Shown: positions 22,750 to 35,388, counted from the first letter of the stretch. The stretch is DNA of 64,000 nt from Epiperipatus broadwayi (GCA_028023455.1 JAQFVV010012418.1:4025244-4089243); one strand, 5' to 3'. Numbers and translations are program-made. The notes: generated from the sequence alone by a model not told the origin.

Positions 22750-23660
22750 TGTTTTTGAAATTATCGTTAGTAACTTGTTTTAAATTGAAAATTTGAATGA
22801 AAAATATAACACAAAATAAGAAATAAATTGTCAGTTGATTGGAAATTGAAAAGGTATATAATGTTAGTTTTTTTAAATCTTGTTATCCTAAGGTTTTGAG
22901 TACTTTATAAGCATAAAACAAACCAGAGCTTGCTTGTTAACTTGGTTGTGAGCAAATGAAATGATTGTTGGGTAACTTGAGATCGATTTTTATTATTAAA
23001 CAAATATCAAAGTTTACTATTGGATTTTGAAACTATGCTCTGGTATTACAGTCGACTAACACTGGTTATGTGATGGGTTTTTTTTTAAAATTATCGTTAA
23101 GAAACAAGATTTTAATTGAAATTTTGAATTAAAAATATAACACAAAATTAGAAGTTATCAACCGATTGGAAAGGGTATATGAAGGTATTTTTTTTTATTC
23201 AGTTAGCCTAAGATTTTGAATACGTTTTAAATATTAAAAAACACAGCTTGATAACTTTTTTTGTGAGCAAGTGAACTGCTTCCTGGGAAACTTGAAACTG
23301 AATTTTCTTTTTCTTTTTTTTTCAAACAAAAATCGGAAATTACTACAATAAAATTAAAAATAAGATTACATTTGACTGAATTTTGGACTTTGAAATTTTG
23401 AACTGGTAATATTAGCGGCAGGCTTTTCTGATCATGTGATGACTTTGTCGCCATATTATTTTCTAAATTATCGTTGAATAATTTGATTTTAATTGAAATT
23501 TTGAATGAAAAATATAACACAAAATTATTAATTTGTTATCAACTCACTGGAATTTGAAAAAAAATATATCAGGGTAAGTTTTTACCTTGCTAGGCCTATG
23601 TTTAAAGTACTTTTGGAGCATCAAAAACTAGAGCTTGATAACATGTTTGTAGACAATTAT
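22750..23660. repeat. Tandem array, ~330-380-bp unit, three copies
   Basis: Units begin near 22758, 23088 and 23465 with AAATTATCGTT, followed by TTTTAATTGAAATTTTGAAT, AAAAATATAACACAAAAT, a T-rich stretch, AGAGCTTG.T.AAC and GTGAGCAA.TGAA. The third copy is incomplete. Divergence is moderate. Non-coding. Confidence 0.85.
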
Positions 23661-24744
23661 TATTTAATATCTTACATAGACATAAGACTTGTTAATGTAC
23701 ACTATAGTAAGAAGATGACTAAGATAATGAGAAATAACTCAGCCTTGAATTGGTTACATATTGCACAAATGTAATGGGTTGACCGGTTGAGACACTTGTA
23801 GAATGTAAAGTCAAAAATCAGCAAATATAAATTAGTATCTGCTGATACTCAGTAAATAACAATTGGCAGAGTTATTTATTATTATGTTAACTAACTTTTA
23901 AGCTAGTAACGATGATTAAACCAAGCATTTTGCAATATTTTAGAATTATTCCATTATAAGATAATATGCATTATCTAGGTCCAGATGATTGGTAAAAGAT
24001 ATAATCTGCTAAACATTGATATTTATTTGTACCTGTCATTAGTAAGAAACATAGAACTGAATGCTACCTTCAGAATGAAGAACTATCCTGCAAATTTGAT
24101 CCTAACCTTTTTGCATTTTTAAATAAATTTTTCCCCATTACGGTTTATATGTTTTTGCTAGCGTAAAATGTAGACATGGAGAATCATAATCAAACAATAA
24201 GTAATTAATCATAAACATATGCATAAAAAAAAATGCAGATAAAATGAAAGTCTGGATTTACAAACTGATAAATAAAACAATGAGATTATATAATTGCATC
24301 ATGATCATGTAGGTATATATTATTAAGTGGTTTGGATATATATTTATTTTTTAGTTAAACACTAGTTTTATTTTTACTATACTTCATTATTATCCACCAA
24401 TATCTATTGAATTACTATTTATTAAACTACAGATTTGACAATATCTAACTAATGCTTTGAATTTATCTACCTCATAACCTAAACATTAAGTGGCAAAAAA
24501 CATATTAAATTTCATTTTGCCATATAAATTGTCTACATTTCAAACTTAGACTTTTTCAAATTTGGAAATAATTATATTTTTCACTGGTATCCTTTTTATC
24601 TAAGATAGTCTGTGCATTTATGATTACTATTAGGAACCTTACACACACGCACATATATATATGAATTTTTCCAAATATTTTTACAGATTACTTATTACTT
24701 TTTAAAATCCTTATGTGCTCTTTATTCTCTTCAGTTTCACTAAT
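23661..24744. other. AT-rich DNA, no gene seen
   Basis: A CA/TA run at about 24644-24660; no other feature recognised. Confidence 0.4.
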
Positions 24745-25160
24745 TTTTTGGTATTCTTTAGCCTTAGTTATTAGATGGACAACAAGTCATAAAATCATTT
24801 TAATGGCTCAAGAAAAATAGAGTAGTATGGCAGCCAACAAAGTATAGTTTTAGATTAAATTTTAGGTCTTTTCATATTATTCATTTCTCCTAGACACTAT
24901 GTGGCTGGAAAGTGATGCGTTTGGTGATTCTTGGCCAGTCATCTTGAAACTTCTTGATATTCTTCAGTTTTAGTTGTTAGATAGACACCAAAGTAACAAA
25001 ACAGTTTAATTCTATGCACAAATAATACATCCATTAGAATGGCATGCAACAAGCTATAATTTTAAATCCAATATTAGATCTCATATTAAGATGGCTGGAA
25101 AACAATGAAGTGAAGCATGTCTGATGGTTCTCAGTCAGTCATCTAAAATAACTTATTATC
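24745..25160. repeat. Two-copy tandem duplication, ~206-bp unit
   Basis: Copies start near 24751 and 24957 (GTATTCTTTAG.CTTAGTTAT and ATATTCTTCAGTTTTAGTTG). Both continue through TTAGAT.GACA.CAA, TAGA.T.G.ATG(C/G)(C/A)A.CAA and end with a TGGCTGGAAA...TTGG..AGTCATCT block. Moderately diverged, non-coding. Confidence 0.75.
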
Positions 25161-26734
25161 ATTGACATAGGGATATCCTGAAAAATACTTTTCTATACTG
25201 GTAGCTTCCTTCCTTATTTACTAAAGAGTTTAAGGTTTTATCATTGTTAAGTATTCAGGACTTATTGTTAATATAGCTGATGAAATTTTGCCAATATTCT
25301 TTTATTTGGTTGACTTTATTCTTTGCAACAAGAACTAAATGACTGATTTCTCTCTGAAGTCTATACTCCAAAGTTTTCAATCTGTAAGTTTGTTAAAAAA
25401 ATTTGAAATCTTTTTTTTTTTTTAATAAATGTCTTTTATAAACCCTGTTTACCAAATATATGTTTTCCATAAATTAGAAGCTAATTCATCCATCTGTATA
25501 GAATCTTTTTCATAAACATTTCTGACTATTTCATTTTGTTTTTCGAATCTCTAAATACCTATGGCTTCTATAGTTGATAGGTTGCTTACTAAATTGTATT
25601 TTTTAATATATTTGTTTAATTTTACTCAAATTAAATTTATAAATTTAAGATATTTTTTCTTATATCATTGCTTGACAAAACTGAATTTTCTACAGTAAAT
25701 TTAGGGTATAAATTATTAATTTCACTATGTATATCTTTGAAAATTATATTTTTTAACTGACCAAACTTATCATTACAATATAATGCAATGTATATTTGCC
25801 AAGAGCAAATTCCCTGTCCAATTAAATAAAAAATAAAACTTTAGATAAATGATTTTAGCAAACACTCACTATAAAATTTATAGAACTGGTAATAAGCTTG
25901 AGCAAATATTAAATATAACAATTATTTCAATTTTCAGTCTGGATTAATTCTAAAAGTTTGCCTACACAATCTTTTTATTTTTATTTTTACAGAATCAAAA
26001 TGCTCTAAATAATTAAATATATATATATAGAAATTAGTCACTGCTGTAAATTTGTCCATTATGCACAATTATTTGGAGATCCACACTTTTCCAAGTAATA
26101 GATAGATATTTATTTATTTTATTTTTACTTTGTTTAAATATTTTTCTGCTATGATGCATTAAATCAAAATTTTTATTTTTTACCTTACTTTCCTAAGTTA
26201 AATACTGGCATACTTCTATATTATTTTAGATTCATATATATACTAGTTGTACCCATAGCTTTGCTCACATTAGTGGAATAAAATAATATAACACAACACA
26301 TAGCTGTTTCTAAAGTTTCTATATTTACATACTATTTAAAATGAAATAATAATACATGAGTTATCAACATCAATATTACAAAAAATTTAACATTTTACAA
26401 TCAGTTATACTACTGAATAATCAATTTTTAGTATTTTATTTTAAACATATTTTTCACAAAATAAACTAATTAGTATTATTAATTATTAAGCATACATTCT
26501 GAAATATGTGAGATACCCAAGACATGTCAAAGCACAAAAACTTGTTACAAAATTGATTAATTACAAATAATAATCATTTATAAATAATAATTAGTTTTAT
26601 GGAATTTGTTCCTGGCATGCTATTTAGAAGTTATAATATATTTAAATATGTCTTTTTTTTCCAAAAGTTTTATTATCATTGAATTTTATTCAATTGATCA
26701 AAATTATGCATTTCTAATTTGAATAATTGCATAT
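25161..26734. other. AT-rich DNA, no gene seen
   Basis: Poly-T and TA tracts only (for example 26018-26028). May include the decayed 5' part of the LINE relic that follows, but no reverse transcriptase frame could be traced upstream of about 26735. Confidence 0.35.
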
Positions 26735-28318
26735 AATATTCATACTCCATATGTCCATATTATAGCCAATCTTCTACTTAACAGGTCCATCTTTATTTCA
26801 TTGGATGGTAAACTTGCAGATGGTTTTCATCCACATCTCTCAGTGCCACCAGTATTTCCTCTTGCCACATTATGTTTTATTATATATTTAAATCCGTTAA
26901 TTTTACAGATAGAATCTAAACTGCCTGGTATCTATGTTTCTGCTCTTAAACAGACTATTCATCATATTTCTTATGTTGATGATGTCTCTGTCTTTCTTCC
27001 AGAAAAATCTTTTCTTCCGCTTTGTTGCAAATACTGGACTCTTTTTCTAATACTTTTAATCTTCATATTAATGTTACATAATCTGCAATGTGGAAAATTA
27101 AATCTGGTTTGTCAATTATTTAAACTTTCACAGCCAAGCCTCAGTCTTTCCTTGGCTTTCCAATAGTTTTATCTTGTTCAGTAATTACAAGGTAGATTCA
27201 AAATATTATTCTTGATAAAACAAAGAGGATAGTTGCATCGTTTGTCAATATAAACATTTCACTTATGGGTAAGGTTACACTCTTGAACTCTTTGGTTTAT
27301 TCAAGGCTTAGTTATTATTTACCAATTATTAGACTAACAAAGCATTTTGAGAGAGCTATAAATTCACTTAAGGTGGTAGCCATCAGTATTGCTAAAATTC
27401 AAATGCCAAAGCTTTTAAATGGTCTGGGTTTGCACTCAGTCTCAACTCTATATCTCCAGAGATCTATATCTTTTCTTCATGTAACTTGAAAAAAGCTTGC
27501 TCAGTTATCTCTTTCTTTGGTTATTGATCCTACAGATACGCCACCTCCATTTTCAAATTATTGGATTGCTGATTTATGGAAGTTGGTTATTAAATCGATA
27601 TTCTCATCTCAAGTTGCACTTGATGGGAAATTGACATTCTGGGATATTTATAAATTAAAATTTCCACATTGTACTCCTCTTTTGACTTCATTAGGTGTTT
27701 CAAGTAAAGTTCTCTTGTGTAAAATGAAACTTCTTTTCATTGAAGCAAGACATGTTGATTTTGTACTTAAACTGAATTTAAATGCTCTCCCAACAAGTTA
27801 TTTTTTAGTGACCAGCAGAGCCTTCATTAGGATTTTGTCTCAGTGTCAGTTGTGTAGATTGTGTGATGAGACAATACACCATATTTTCTATATTTGTCCT
27901 GCTCTTAAGTCGATTAGGGACTTTATTGTTGCGAATGTCTCTTTGGATCTTAGGGATGCTCTTTCTGTTAGTAATATTCTCAAGAAGGGATCTTTTGTTG
28001 CAACAAGATTATCTGTTTTATTACATTTTCTTTATGGTTGACACATTGCAGGCTCATCTTTGGTCATTCTCAGGACTCAGCTCTAACTATCTTTATCAAG
28101 CTCCTTGACCAAGTCAAGCAGCGAGCCTCTGCTTTCACTTGTGAGTCCACATGATGATACTTGGGTGAAAGCTTCGTTTTCCTCTTAGTTTTATTAAGAT
28201 ATCTTTTTCTCTGCATTGACCTTTTCAAGCTTCATTCTGAATGCTATGTAAATTTTTTATAAAGTTTAACTGTATATTACTATGTTACTATGTTTAATAA
28301 ATTTATTTTAAAACAATA
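26735..28318 (+). pseudogene. LINE ORF2 relic: reverse transcriptase to zinc-knuckle C-terminus
   Basis: The longest protein relic in the window, a non-LTR retrotransposon ORF2 broken by stops and shifts. Order: (1) about 26735-27166, reverse transcriptase palm, with ANLLLNRSIFISLDGKLAD, then SVPPVFPL (usually S-V-x-Q-G-C-P-L), IYLNPL, and YVDDV, the YADD catalytic box with A changed to V. (2) About 27180-27489, the thumb/connection region with MGKVTLLNSLVYSRLSYYL. (3) 27493-28041, a 170-codon region with LNALPTSYFL, then CQLC..C and HHIFYICPAL, the zf-RVT zinc knuckle. (4) After a one-base shift near 28034, THCRLIF and KLLDQVKQRA to a stop near 28153. It ends with TTTAATAAATTTATTTTAAAAC near 28290-28316. 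The endonuclease is absent. Family relatives lie at 4040-4600 and 12472-12850. The clade (Tx1/L1-like or other) cannot be settled by eye. Confidence 0.88.
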
Positions 28319-28679
28319 TTCATTTATATGTAGTAATTAAGTTTTGAATAGAATCATACATTTCTAATTTAACTAATAAATATGTCTTGACATATATGAG
28401 GGAAGATAAGACTGATTTAGTCTTCAGTATCACCTGATGGTATCTCTGTCCCTGGCTAAAATATTGTAAATTATGAGATAGTTGTTTTTCTTTATGCATT
28501 GGCATAAGTGCCTAACTATTTATTCATTTTCATGCTTAGGTATGGTTTGATTAATAAACTCCATTAACATATATTATTATTAATAATAGCAGTAATTGTA
28601 TCCAAGTAAAAAAGTGACTGGTATTCTCTCCAAGCTGTTTGAAATGTTATTGCAAGTATTGTGTAATAACATTCGTTAG
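28319..28679. other. AT-rich DNA, no gene seen
   Basis: Nothing recognised. The minus-strand frame at 28320-28505 has no motif. Confidence 0.4.
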
Positions 28680-28786
28680 CTTTTTTTTTTAAGTATCATA
28701 GCATTGGCCGGGACGCGAACTCGCAACCCGGGCAACTGCCTGCAAGTGCAAGGCAGTCACGCAGACCTCTCGACCATCAATGCATA
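28680..28786 (-). repeat. tRNA-derived SINE, family A, copy 2
   Basis: Inverted copy of the family at 481-590. On the minus strand: A box TGGTCGAGAGG (about 28768-28778), the arm CTGCCTTGCACTTGCAGGCAG, B box AGTTCGCGTCC and the tail joint CAATGCTATGATACTT followed by a poly-A tract (poly-T at 28680-28690 on the plus strand). Very close to copy 1 apart from scattered changes. No certain target duplication. Confidence 0.88.
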
Positions 28787-29801
28787 AACGATAATAAAAA
28801 TATATTTTAAGGATTCTTTAAAGTATTGTATTAGATAATTTTTAATATTGTTTAAAGTATATAATTTATAAAGCTCTTGATAAAAGATCATTAATTTATT
28901 TTGTAGACTGCTATTATTTTTAAAAATAAATAATTTATTCTGTTTGATAAGTGTTAATATTATTATTTCAAGTAATTTTTAAAGTACTGTAGAAAAGTTT
29001 TTTTTTTTTTTAAATTACTGAAAGTCGACATATTTTCGAATATAAATAATGCGAAGCAATTGCTCAGTTTATTTTTATTAATTTATTGCTTAAATTAAAT
29101 TAAATGTTATAAAGCAAAAATCCGTAGCATATATATAAAGGATAGGTAGATAATAGTTAAATAAAGAATAGATAAAAAAATATGTTTTCAATAAATAGAA
29201 AAGTTACTTTTTTAAAAATTTATTAAGTGGACATTTTTTAAGAAGATAAATAATGCGAGCCTATCTCTCATGGTTATTTTTAAAATTTCTTATATATATA
29301 TATATATTATTTCGGTTAATTAATGGAGGTTAATGGCAAATATCTATGCCATTTGAAATTTTTTTTTCACATGTTAATTAAATATGAAATGGTGATCATT
29401 TGATGTTTAGATGGTTAATTAAGTATATTTAAAACTTACTTTATCATGTGAGGATATACTTAAAGAGAAATGTAATATTTAAATATATGTATATTATCTA
29501 TGCTATACTTAATGTATAAGATGATTGGATAGCTATGAAGAGTTCAAAGTCTGAGAAATGTTAAATCTATCAAATTCAGTTGTTTTTCTCTTGCTGTACT
29601 TGTGGCATTTTACAATTTACTTTTTCAAGTATTAAACGTATTTAAACTAACATCCTAAAAGTTTATCAAATTCATTACATATTAGTTTGGTGGTGAGATT
29701 TCACATATATATTAGTCTGTAATAAGCTTCTAATCTTGTGATTTTGGAAAATAATGTCTAAATGGGAGCTTCTGCCAAACTCAATCGATCAATTAAAGAT
29801 T
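28787..29801. other. AT-rich DNA, no gene seen
   Basis: TA microsatellite near 29290-29308; nothing else recognised. Confidence 0.4.
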
Positions 29802-30012
29802 TATTTGGAAAAATGATTGACTTATAAATTCATTTACTGGAAATGATACCAAAGTCTACAAACATGCATTTACATTTTTTGCTAGAAATTTTCTTCCATC
29901 ATGTAAACTCATAAATGTTATATATTTTGAAAAATGGTTACTTATAACTTTATTTAGTAGAAACAAACATGCATTTACATTTTTTGAAAGAAATGATCTT
30001 CCAACAAGTAGA
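29802..30012. repeat. Two-copy direct duplication, ~119-bp spacing
   Basis: GGAAAAATGATTGACTTATAA (near 29806) is repeated as TGAAAAATGGTTACTTATAA (near 29927). Both are followed by ATTTA.T.GAAA and AAACATGCATTTACATTTTT, then a GAAAT...CTTCCA segment. Second copy is shorter. Confidence 0.7.
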
Positions 30013-31140
30013 TTTTTAACAATGCACATTTATTCTAAGTGATAACCAACCAATATATATATATATATATTTAATTGCACAATTCTGTCCATTTATAAAA
30101 TATTGTTTCTTATCAGCACCATTGTTTGTCTGAACTATGGATATAAATTGCCAAATTTTAATTATTTAATTTTGGGGGAAAAAAATACTACACATATTAA
30201 CTTTGGCAAGAATTAAACATGGACAGTAAATCATGTGTACCCATTACTTTCAGCCAGATCATTGATTATTCATGTCAGCATTCTTTTATGACATCACAGC
30301 ATAGTATAACTGGTTGATTTGCCAGGCGCCATATTGAATTTTTTTAAAAACTGACCTGAGACACAATTTTCACAATAACTTCAGTTTTAATAATGTTAGA
30401 GCAAAAAACTTTACATTGATAGAAACTAGACAAACTAAGGAAAACAATAAGTGATTACCATTTAAAAAATAAGGAAAAAAATAAATTTCAACATCTGACA
30501 TAATTATTACTTTATTGTTTGTTCACAATTTCTAATTTATCATTAACTAAGTTTAAATTACATCTTCAGTGATAATTTCTTTGTATTCCTCACAAAATTA
30601 TCTTTCAAACCATATATAATACTTTTTACCTGATATAATCCATAGCTTCAGAATCTCCAAAAGTATTCACATAAAAATTCTTCATTTTTATCTTGTACCT
30701 CAAAAGTTGACATATCTCAAATGCATCCATAAGAAAAAAAATTCATCCTAATAAAAGATACAAAACAAATCATTTCCAGAAGGTGGATATGCATTTGTCA
30801 TTATAGCAATTAGCTTCTTGACTATCTAAAACTAGAAATTGTAGGTTACTGTCTGTATCACTGATAAAATGAGTTTCATCTCTTCATTTTATATTTTTTG
30901 TGTACATCAGTGTTATTTATATTCTTTATGAATACCAGTGATGTTATCTTGTTATATTTATTGTCCCACAGAGATATAATTTATTTGCATATAGCTCATT
31001 TTCTAACTATAGATTTGAAAATAATGTGATGCAAGATGTGGCAAAACTCCTGACTCCACAGCATGAGTATCAAGACATAGGCAAGAATCAGAATTTGATT
31101 CTTTGCCTGCATACAATTCCATGTGGTATATGCATAACCA
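30013..31140. other. AT-rich DNA, no gene seen
   Basis: TA microsatellite near 30054-30070. A short less AT-rich patch near 30285-30335 has no recognised identity. Confidence 0.35.
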
Positions 31141-32210
31141 TTTGTAATGGTAAGAAAAGTAGAGCTGCTTTAACCTAACCTAGAGATGCAGATAGAGGGG
31201 GTTCGAACCTCACCTACTCCTCTAGATTGCTACTAAGCGACTTACTCCCCAAACCTCACTAGAATTTAATCTTAATGTATGCCCGGTGGTCAGGGAGAGA
31301 AGAGACCACGAAAAGGAATTTTTACATATATAATGATCAGATGTACATACGTATGTTACAAAAAGTAGTACTAAGTGGTTTTATTTATAGTGAATGCAAG
31401 ATAACACACACTTTTATTATTTACATTAAAAGAATTCATACAATGTTTTATTAATAGTGTCACAGGCTATTTTCACTGCAACCAGGTAGACATATTTGAA
31501 AGATCCATTGATCGTAATGATAAGAACAGACAAAATTTTACATTATCATTTCTTTCTTTAAAATATTCCAGCCAATGGAAGTGTTACGTAAAAGAAATCA
31601 AGAGAGAGAGAGAGATGATTCATTAACTCTGTGGTTGGAGAACATAGAAATAAATAGGTGGTCAAACTCAACTAAACACTTTGGACAGGTTTAAATCACC
31701 GCCCTACTTATGATTTAAGAAGAATGATAAAGTGACCCCAGCAGGAATTTCCAGCTATAATTGAAACATTTCGATGATATTTTGAGAAAGATTTCCTAAT
31801 AAATATAAATATATAAGACCATGCACAGAGGCGACAGCATATAGTGGGCTGTGAGGCTCGAGACATAACAGTTACCAAGAAGTTACCACAAGACCAGATA
31901 GCTCTCCGTCTCTAAACTAGGTTAGAGAGAAAAATGGAATCCGTTCGCTAAACGCGTGACCCAGATTCAGGATCGGAGTTTTTGTTGCTTATGTCCAGTT
32001 ACGTATATTTAAGGAACTGAGATCGACATGAGATCCCGAACAATTTATTTATTTTTCAGAAGGTCCGAATGTAGGTATGTTAACCTAAGCAAACTTGGCA
32101 AAAGAAGGACTGTAATTTATGCTGAGCGGCCCAGTAGATCACCCGAGGCACGATACCATGTAAATATGGTCAACGACTTTTAAATTTAAAAAAGAAACCC
32201 TCTGCAAAAT
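31141..32210. other. Less AT-rich block, unrecognised; one B-box-like site
   Basis: Noticeably richer in G+C than the surroundings, especially 31160-31310 and 31820-32160. GGGTTCGAACCTC (about 31199-31211) matches a pol III B box, but no A box or cloverleaf was found at the right distance. A short GA repeat lies near 31599-31614. No open frame of note. It could be an unknown SINE or repeat, or a host untranslated or promoter region. Confidence 0.35.
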
Positions 32211-32970
32211 ATATATCTTAGGAAAGCTCAACTATCACTGAAAATCCACAGAAAAATAGTAACTTCACCTTTATAAAATTTGAATTAATAAAAAGAACAA
32301 GTGGGCGGATATTTTATTTATTTAGTTGAAATTTAACCCATTCACCACTAAGCCAATGCTATTTAATAATTTTTTAATACATATTGTCAAAATGTACTCT
32401 CTCTTAGTACTAAAATATAAATGCGAACGTTTTATTTCACGCTCTTTAAAATATAACTTTAAATTTGTAACCCTTCATTGACTAAAATATACTGGCATTC
32501 GATAAGGATCTTTCTTTTATATGTATATAAAAAAAACTAAGTTAAAGTTTGGAAAGTTTTATAATAGAATATCTAGCAATTTAAATCTTGATTTTAAAAT
32601 AGTTTTGCACTTTCTATGATTTGCTTCCTTTTCTTTCTAAATAAATATTTATATAAAATAAATAACTTAATTATGGGAGTATAATGGCAGAAAGTTAAAC
32701 GGAAGTATTTTTCAATTAAATTAATAAGAACTATGGCCGCCATTATATATAATAACCCCTCCCATTACGATATAAAAAAAAAAAGAAAGCAATTAATGAA
32801 ATATAATTTCACAAGATTCGAATACATAGATTTAAAAAAACATATATATATAGAAAAGCATAAATATACATTGAAATTGCAAATTACAAAGATATTTTAA
32901 TAATTTATGGGAACGTTACCGGTAACTAGATGGGTGGGTCAAAATGAGTTCATTTGATGTTTCCCCGCAG
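32211..32970. other. AT-rich DNA, no gene seen
   Basis: Strongly AT-rich; no recognised feature before the candidate splice acceptor at 32970. Confidence 0.4.
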
Positions 32971-33192
32971 GTCTTCTCAGTTCTTCAGATTTGTTTTTCC
33001 ATGTTTTGAGGGCAGATTTTCACGGATACAGGGCAGATACTTTTGTTCTCTGGCTGGCTTACATGATTACGACTCCTGCATCAGGAACAGCTAAGGAGAG
33101 CGAAGGCAAAGAAGTTACCTCTGCATTTTTGCAGAGCAACACATTTCTGGATTCTTTTATTTATATGCTGAAAGAATAGAGTGCAGCTTGAA
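32971..33192 (+). other. Candidate exon-like block, not coding through
   Basis: A 222-base, less AT-rich block bounded by an acceptor-like TTTCCCCGCAG (ending 32970) and a strong donor-like GTAAGTAC (33193-33200). All three plus frames contain a stop. The longest, ending at 33177-33179, reads a 62-residue tail with LWLAYMITTPASG, which I do not recognise. If it is an exon it is non-coding or terminal. A minus-strand TATA-like TATAAATA (33332-33339) lies just beyond it, so a promoter or a repeat terminus reading the other way is an equal alternative. Confidence 0.25.
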
Positions 33193-33200
33193 GTAAGTAC

Positions 33201-33625
33201 AGCAAGCAAGAGTTCGCTATATTGTCCAATCTTTCAGCAAAATTTCTTCCAACAAAATTCTTAAGATTTCTCTCTGACCTTCAGCACAGGTTACCAGCAA
33301 GCATAAGACCAAGAACAAAAGAAAAGTTCTTTATTTATACCCTTTTTCCATTATGTTTTTAATCTGCTAATTAGTAGCGAATCATGCCCGTTGTTTCAAA
33401 TTTTTCCTGTTATCTATTTTTATCTAATTCAGAAAAATGTTTTACTAATTAAATTCTTTTTCTTAATGGATTCTATTTAATTAAGAAATTCATCGAATTC
33501 TACCAAATATATTTTAAACATAATTGCAATTATAATTTTAACTTTCTATATTTTATTTTATTAAATCTTTTAATTTAGGCAACTATTTGAGAAAACGATA
33601 AATTTAGTTTGAAAAAGAAACATAA
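33201..33625. other. No gene recognised
   Basis: AT-rich after about 33360; the first 150 bases continue the less AT-rich block above. Confidence 0.35.
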
Positions 33626-33710
33626 ATTCACTGTGGTTGGACTTAGGGTCTTAGTTAGTCCACAGTGAATGGTGAAGCCAGCATATATATTTATATATGC
33701 ACAGCTTCAC
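33626..33710. repeat. Two adjacent hairpins
   Basis: Hairpin 1 (33626-33670): ATTCACTGT pairs with ACAGTGAAT and GGACT with AGTCC, with a 4-base bulge. Hairpin 2 (33672-33710): GTGAAGC pairs with GCTTCAC and GCATATATA with TATATATGC, with small internal loops. They follow each other with one base between, a compact arrangement unlike the long-arm MITEs elsewhere. Function unknown. Confidence 0.7.
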
Positions 33711-33997
33711 ATTGTGGCTACCACTACACACACCATTTGGAATCTCTCTTTCTTGGTTTTAAGTGTTTATATTTTCACATGGTACTATGCCCAGTAAATT
33801 TTGTGATTGCTTTATCAACTGCAATCTTTCTGTACATTTGATTATCAGTTTTTAAAATTTACATTGCACTGCTCTATATATGTAAACCGTTACTTGTTAT
33901 ACAAACACGATGCAAGAACAAACATAAACACACTAATACAAATATAAACATATACCTTTTGAGAATCATTATGTCTATACCTAAAATTACACTACAA

Positions 33998-34430
33998 AAA
34001 CAACTTTTGTTATATTTGAATTTAGATACTGTATAATAAAGATCATAAATGATTTAATATTATATAGTACTCACACACCAATACAAACCCAAACAAATTA
34101 ATATGCCATTTATCAAATAATTTTAAAAAATTTAAAATATTAAAAATTAAAATTAATAACTTAATGATATTCCGCAAAACACCTTTTGTTATATTTGAAT
34201 TTGTATACTGTATGTTTACAATTAGGCTCCAGGTATGTGAAGAATGCCTGAATTTCAAATATTTGTATAATAAAGAACATAAATGATTTAATATTATATA
34301 ATTTATATAGTACACACATACCAATACAAATGCAAACAAATTAATATACCATTTATCAAATAATTTAAAAAAATTAAAAATATTAAAAATTAAAATTAAT
34401 AACTTATGATATTCCGTGATATGTCATGTT
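33998..34430. repeat. Two-copy tandem duplication, ~183-233-bp spacing
   Basis: CTTTTGTTATATTTGAATTT recurs (near 34003 and 34186). CATAAATGATTTAATATTAT (near 34047 and 34279), an ACACAC.CCAATACAAA..CAAACAAATTAATAT.CCATTTATC segment and a TTAAAATTAATAACTT segment recur in the same order. The minus-strand frame across 34043-34339 is a translation of this repeat. Confidence 0.8.
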
Positions 34431-35388
34431 GAAGGTCTTCGTATCTGAATTATCAGCATATTTTTAATCCATTATATTAGGGCTATAAGCCCGATAAAGA
34501 TTTTCTGCTTTTATTGCCTCATGCAAAACTAGTAAATTGATCAGAAAATTAAAAAAAAAAATCTAATTTTAAAAATAATTGTAAAAAATTCAAATTTTAT
34601 CCGATATCAATATAAGATATATTATTCGAAAGGTAATAGGAAGATGCATCGAATGGTGGAATTTCTCTTGATGTCACGCCTATAGTTTTTGTGTAATTTA
34701 GAAAATAACAAAATTTCAAACAATCAGCTGAAGCACAGTTGACCCGCTCCGATCACTCAAGCTGTTAAATCATAAAATTATCAGAAAAATCAATATTTTG
34801 ACTAACGATTTTTCTTCTCATTGGAATATTATAATATTCACTTACACAATTAATCTATTTTCTTTTTAGATCATAAATGTGTTTAATTCCATTTTTAAAC
34901 ACACATTTGTTTGTGCCACTGATTATCATCTTCACCAGACTAAGAAAAATTAAATATGTGGTACAAATGCAATTTAATTAATTAAAAATATATGTACTTT
35001 GCTTTAATAAAAACTATACTTTTCTTTTAAAAAAATTTCCAACTCTGTAATTTTTTAATCAGTGCTGCCTTCTTTCTGGTTTTTTATGATGTCATTCAAA
35101 AGTAGTTATAATATAGATTTTCCACACATTTTTATATTTCAAATTACATTTTTTTTAAAAACAAAATAAAAATTTTGTATGCTAATAAAATTCTTTACAA
35201 AAAAAAAGAGAACATCATGCAAACTTTTTCAAGATTGTTGTAATAGTTGTTCAGTTGTAAAGTACAAACAAATTTTCACACATAGATTGGCATTGTGAAT
35301 CATTTTCTGTCATTTATAGTGGAGGATTTGGGTGTTTAAAGCTTTAGTTCACCTGATGTATGAAAATTGTTCAACTGCATATCACTAG
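34431..35388. other. AT-rich DNA, no gene seen
   Basis: Nothing recognised. Confidence 0.4.

Noticed and set aside
27863-28108. 81-codon frame overlapping the LINE as a separate gene
   Set aside because: It is an alternate frame of the same LINE relic.
34043-34339. 98-codon minus-strand frame with internal repetition
   Set aside because: A translation of the AT-rich tandem duplication.
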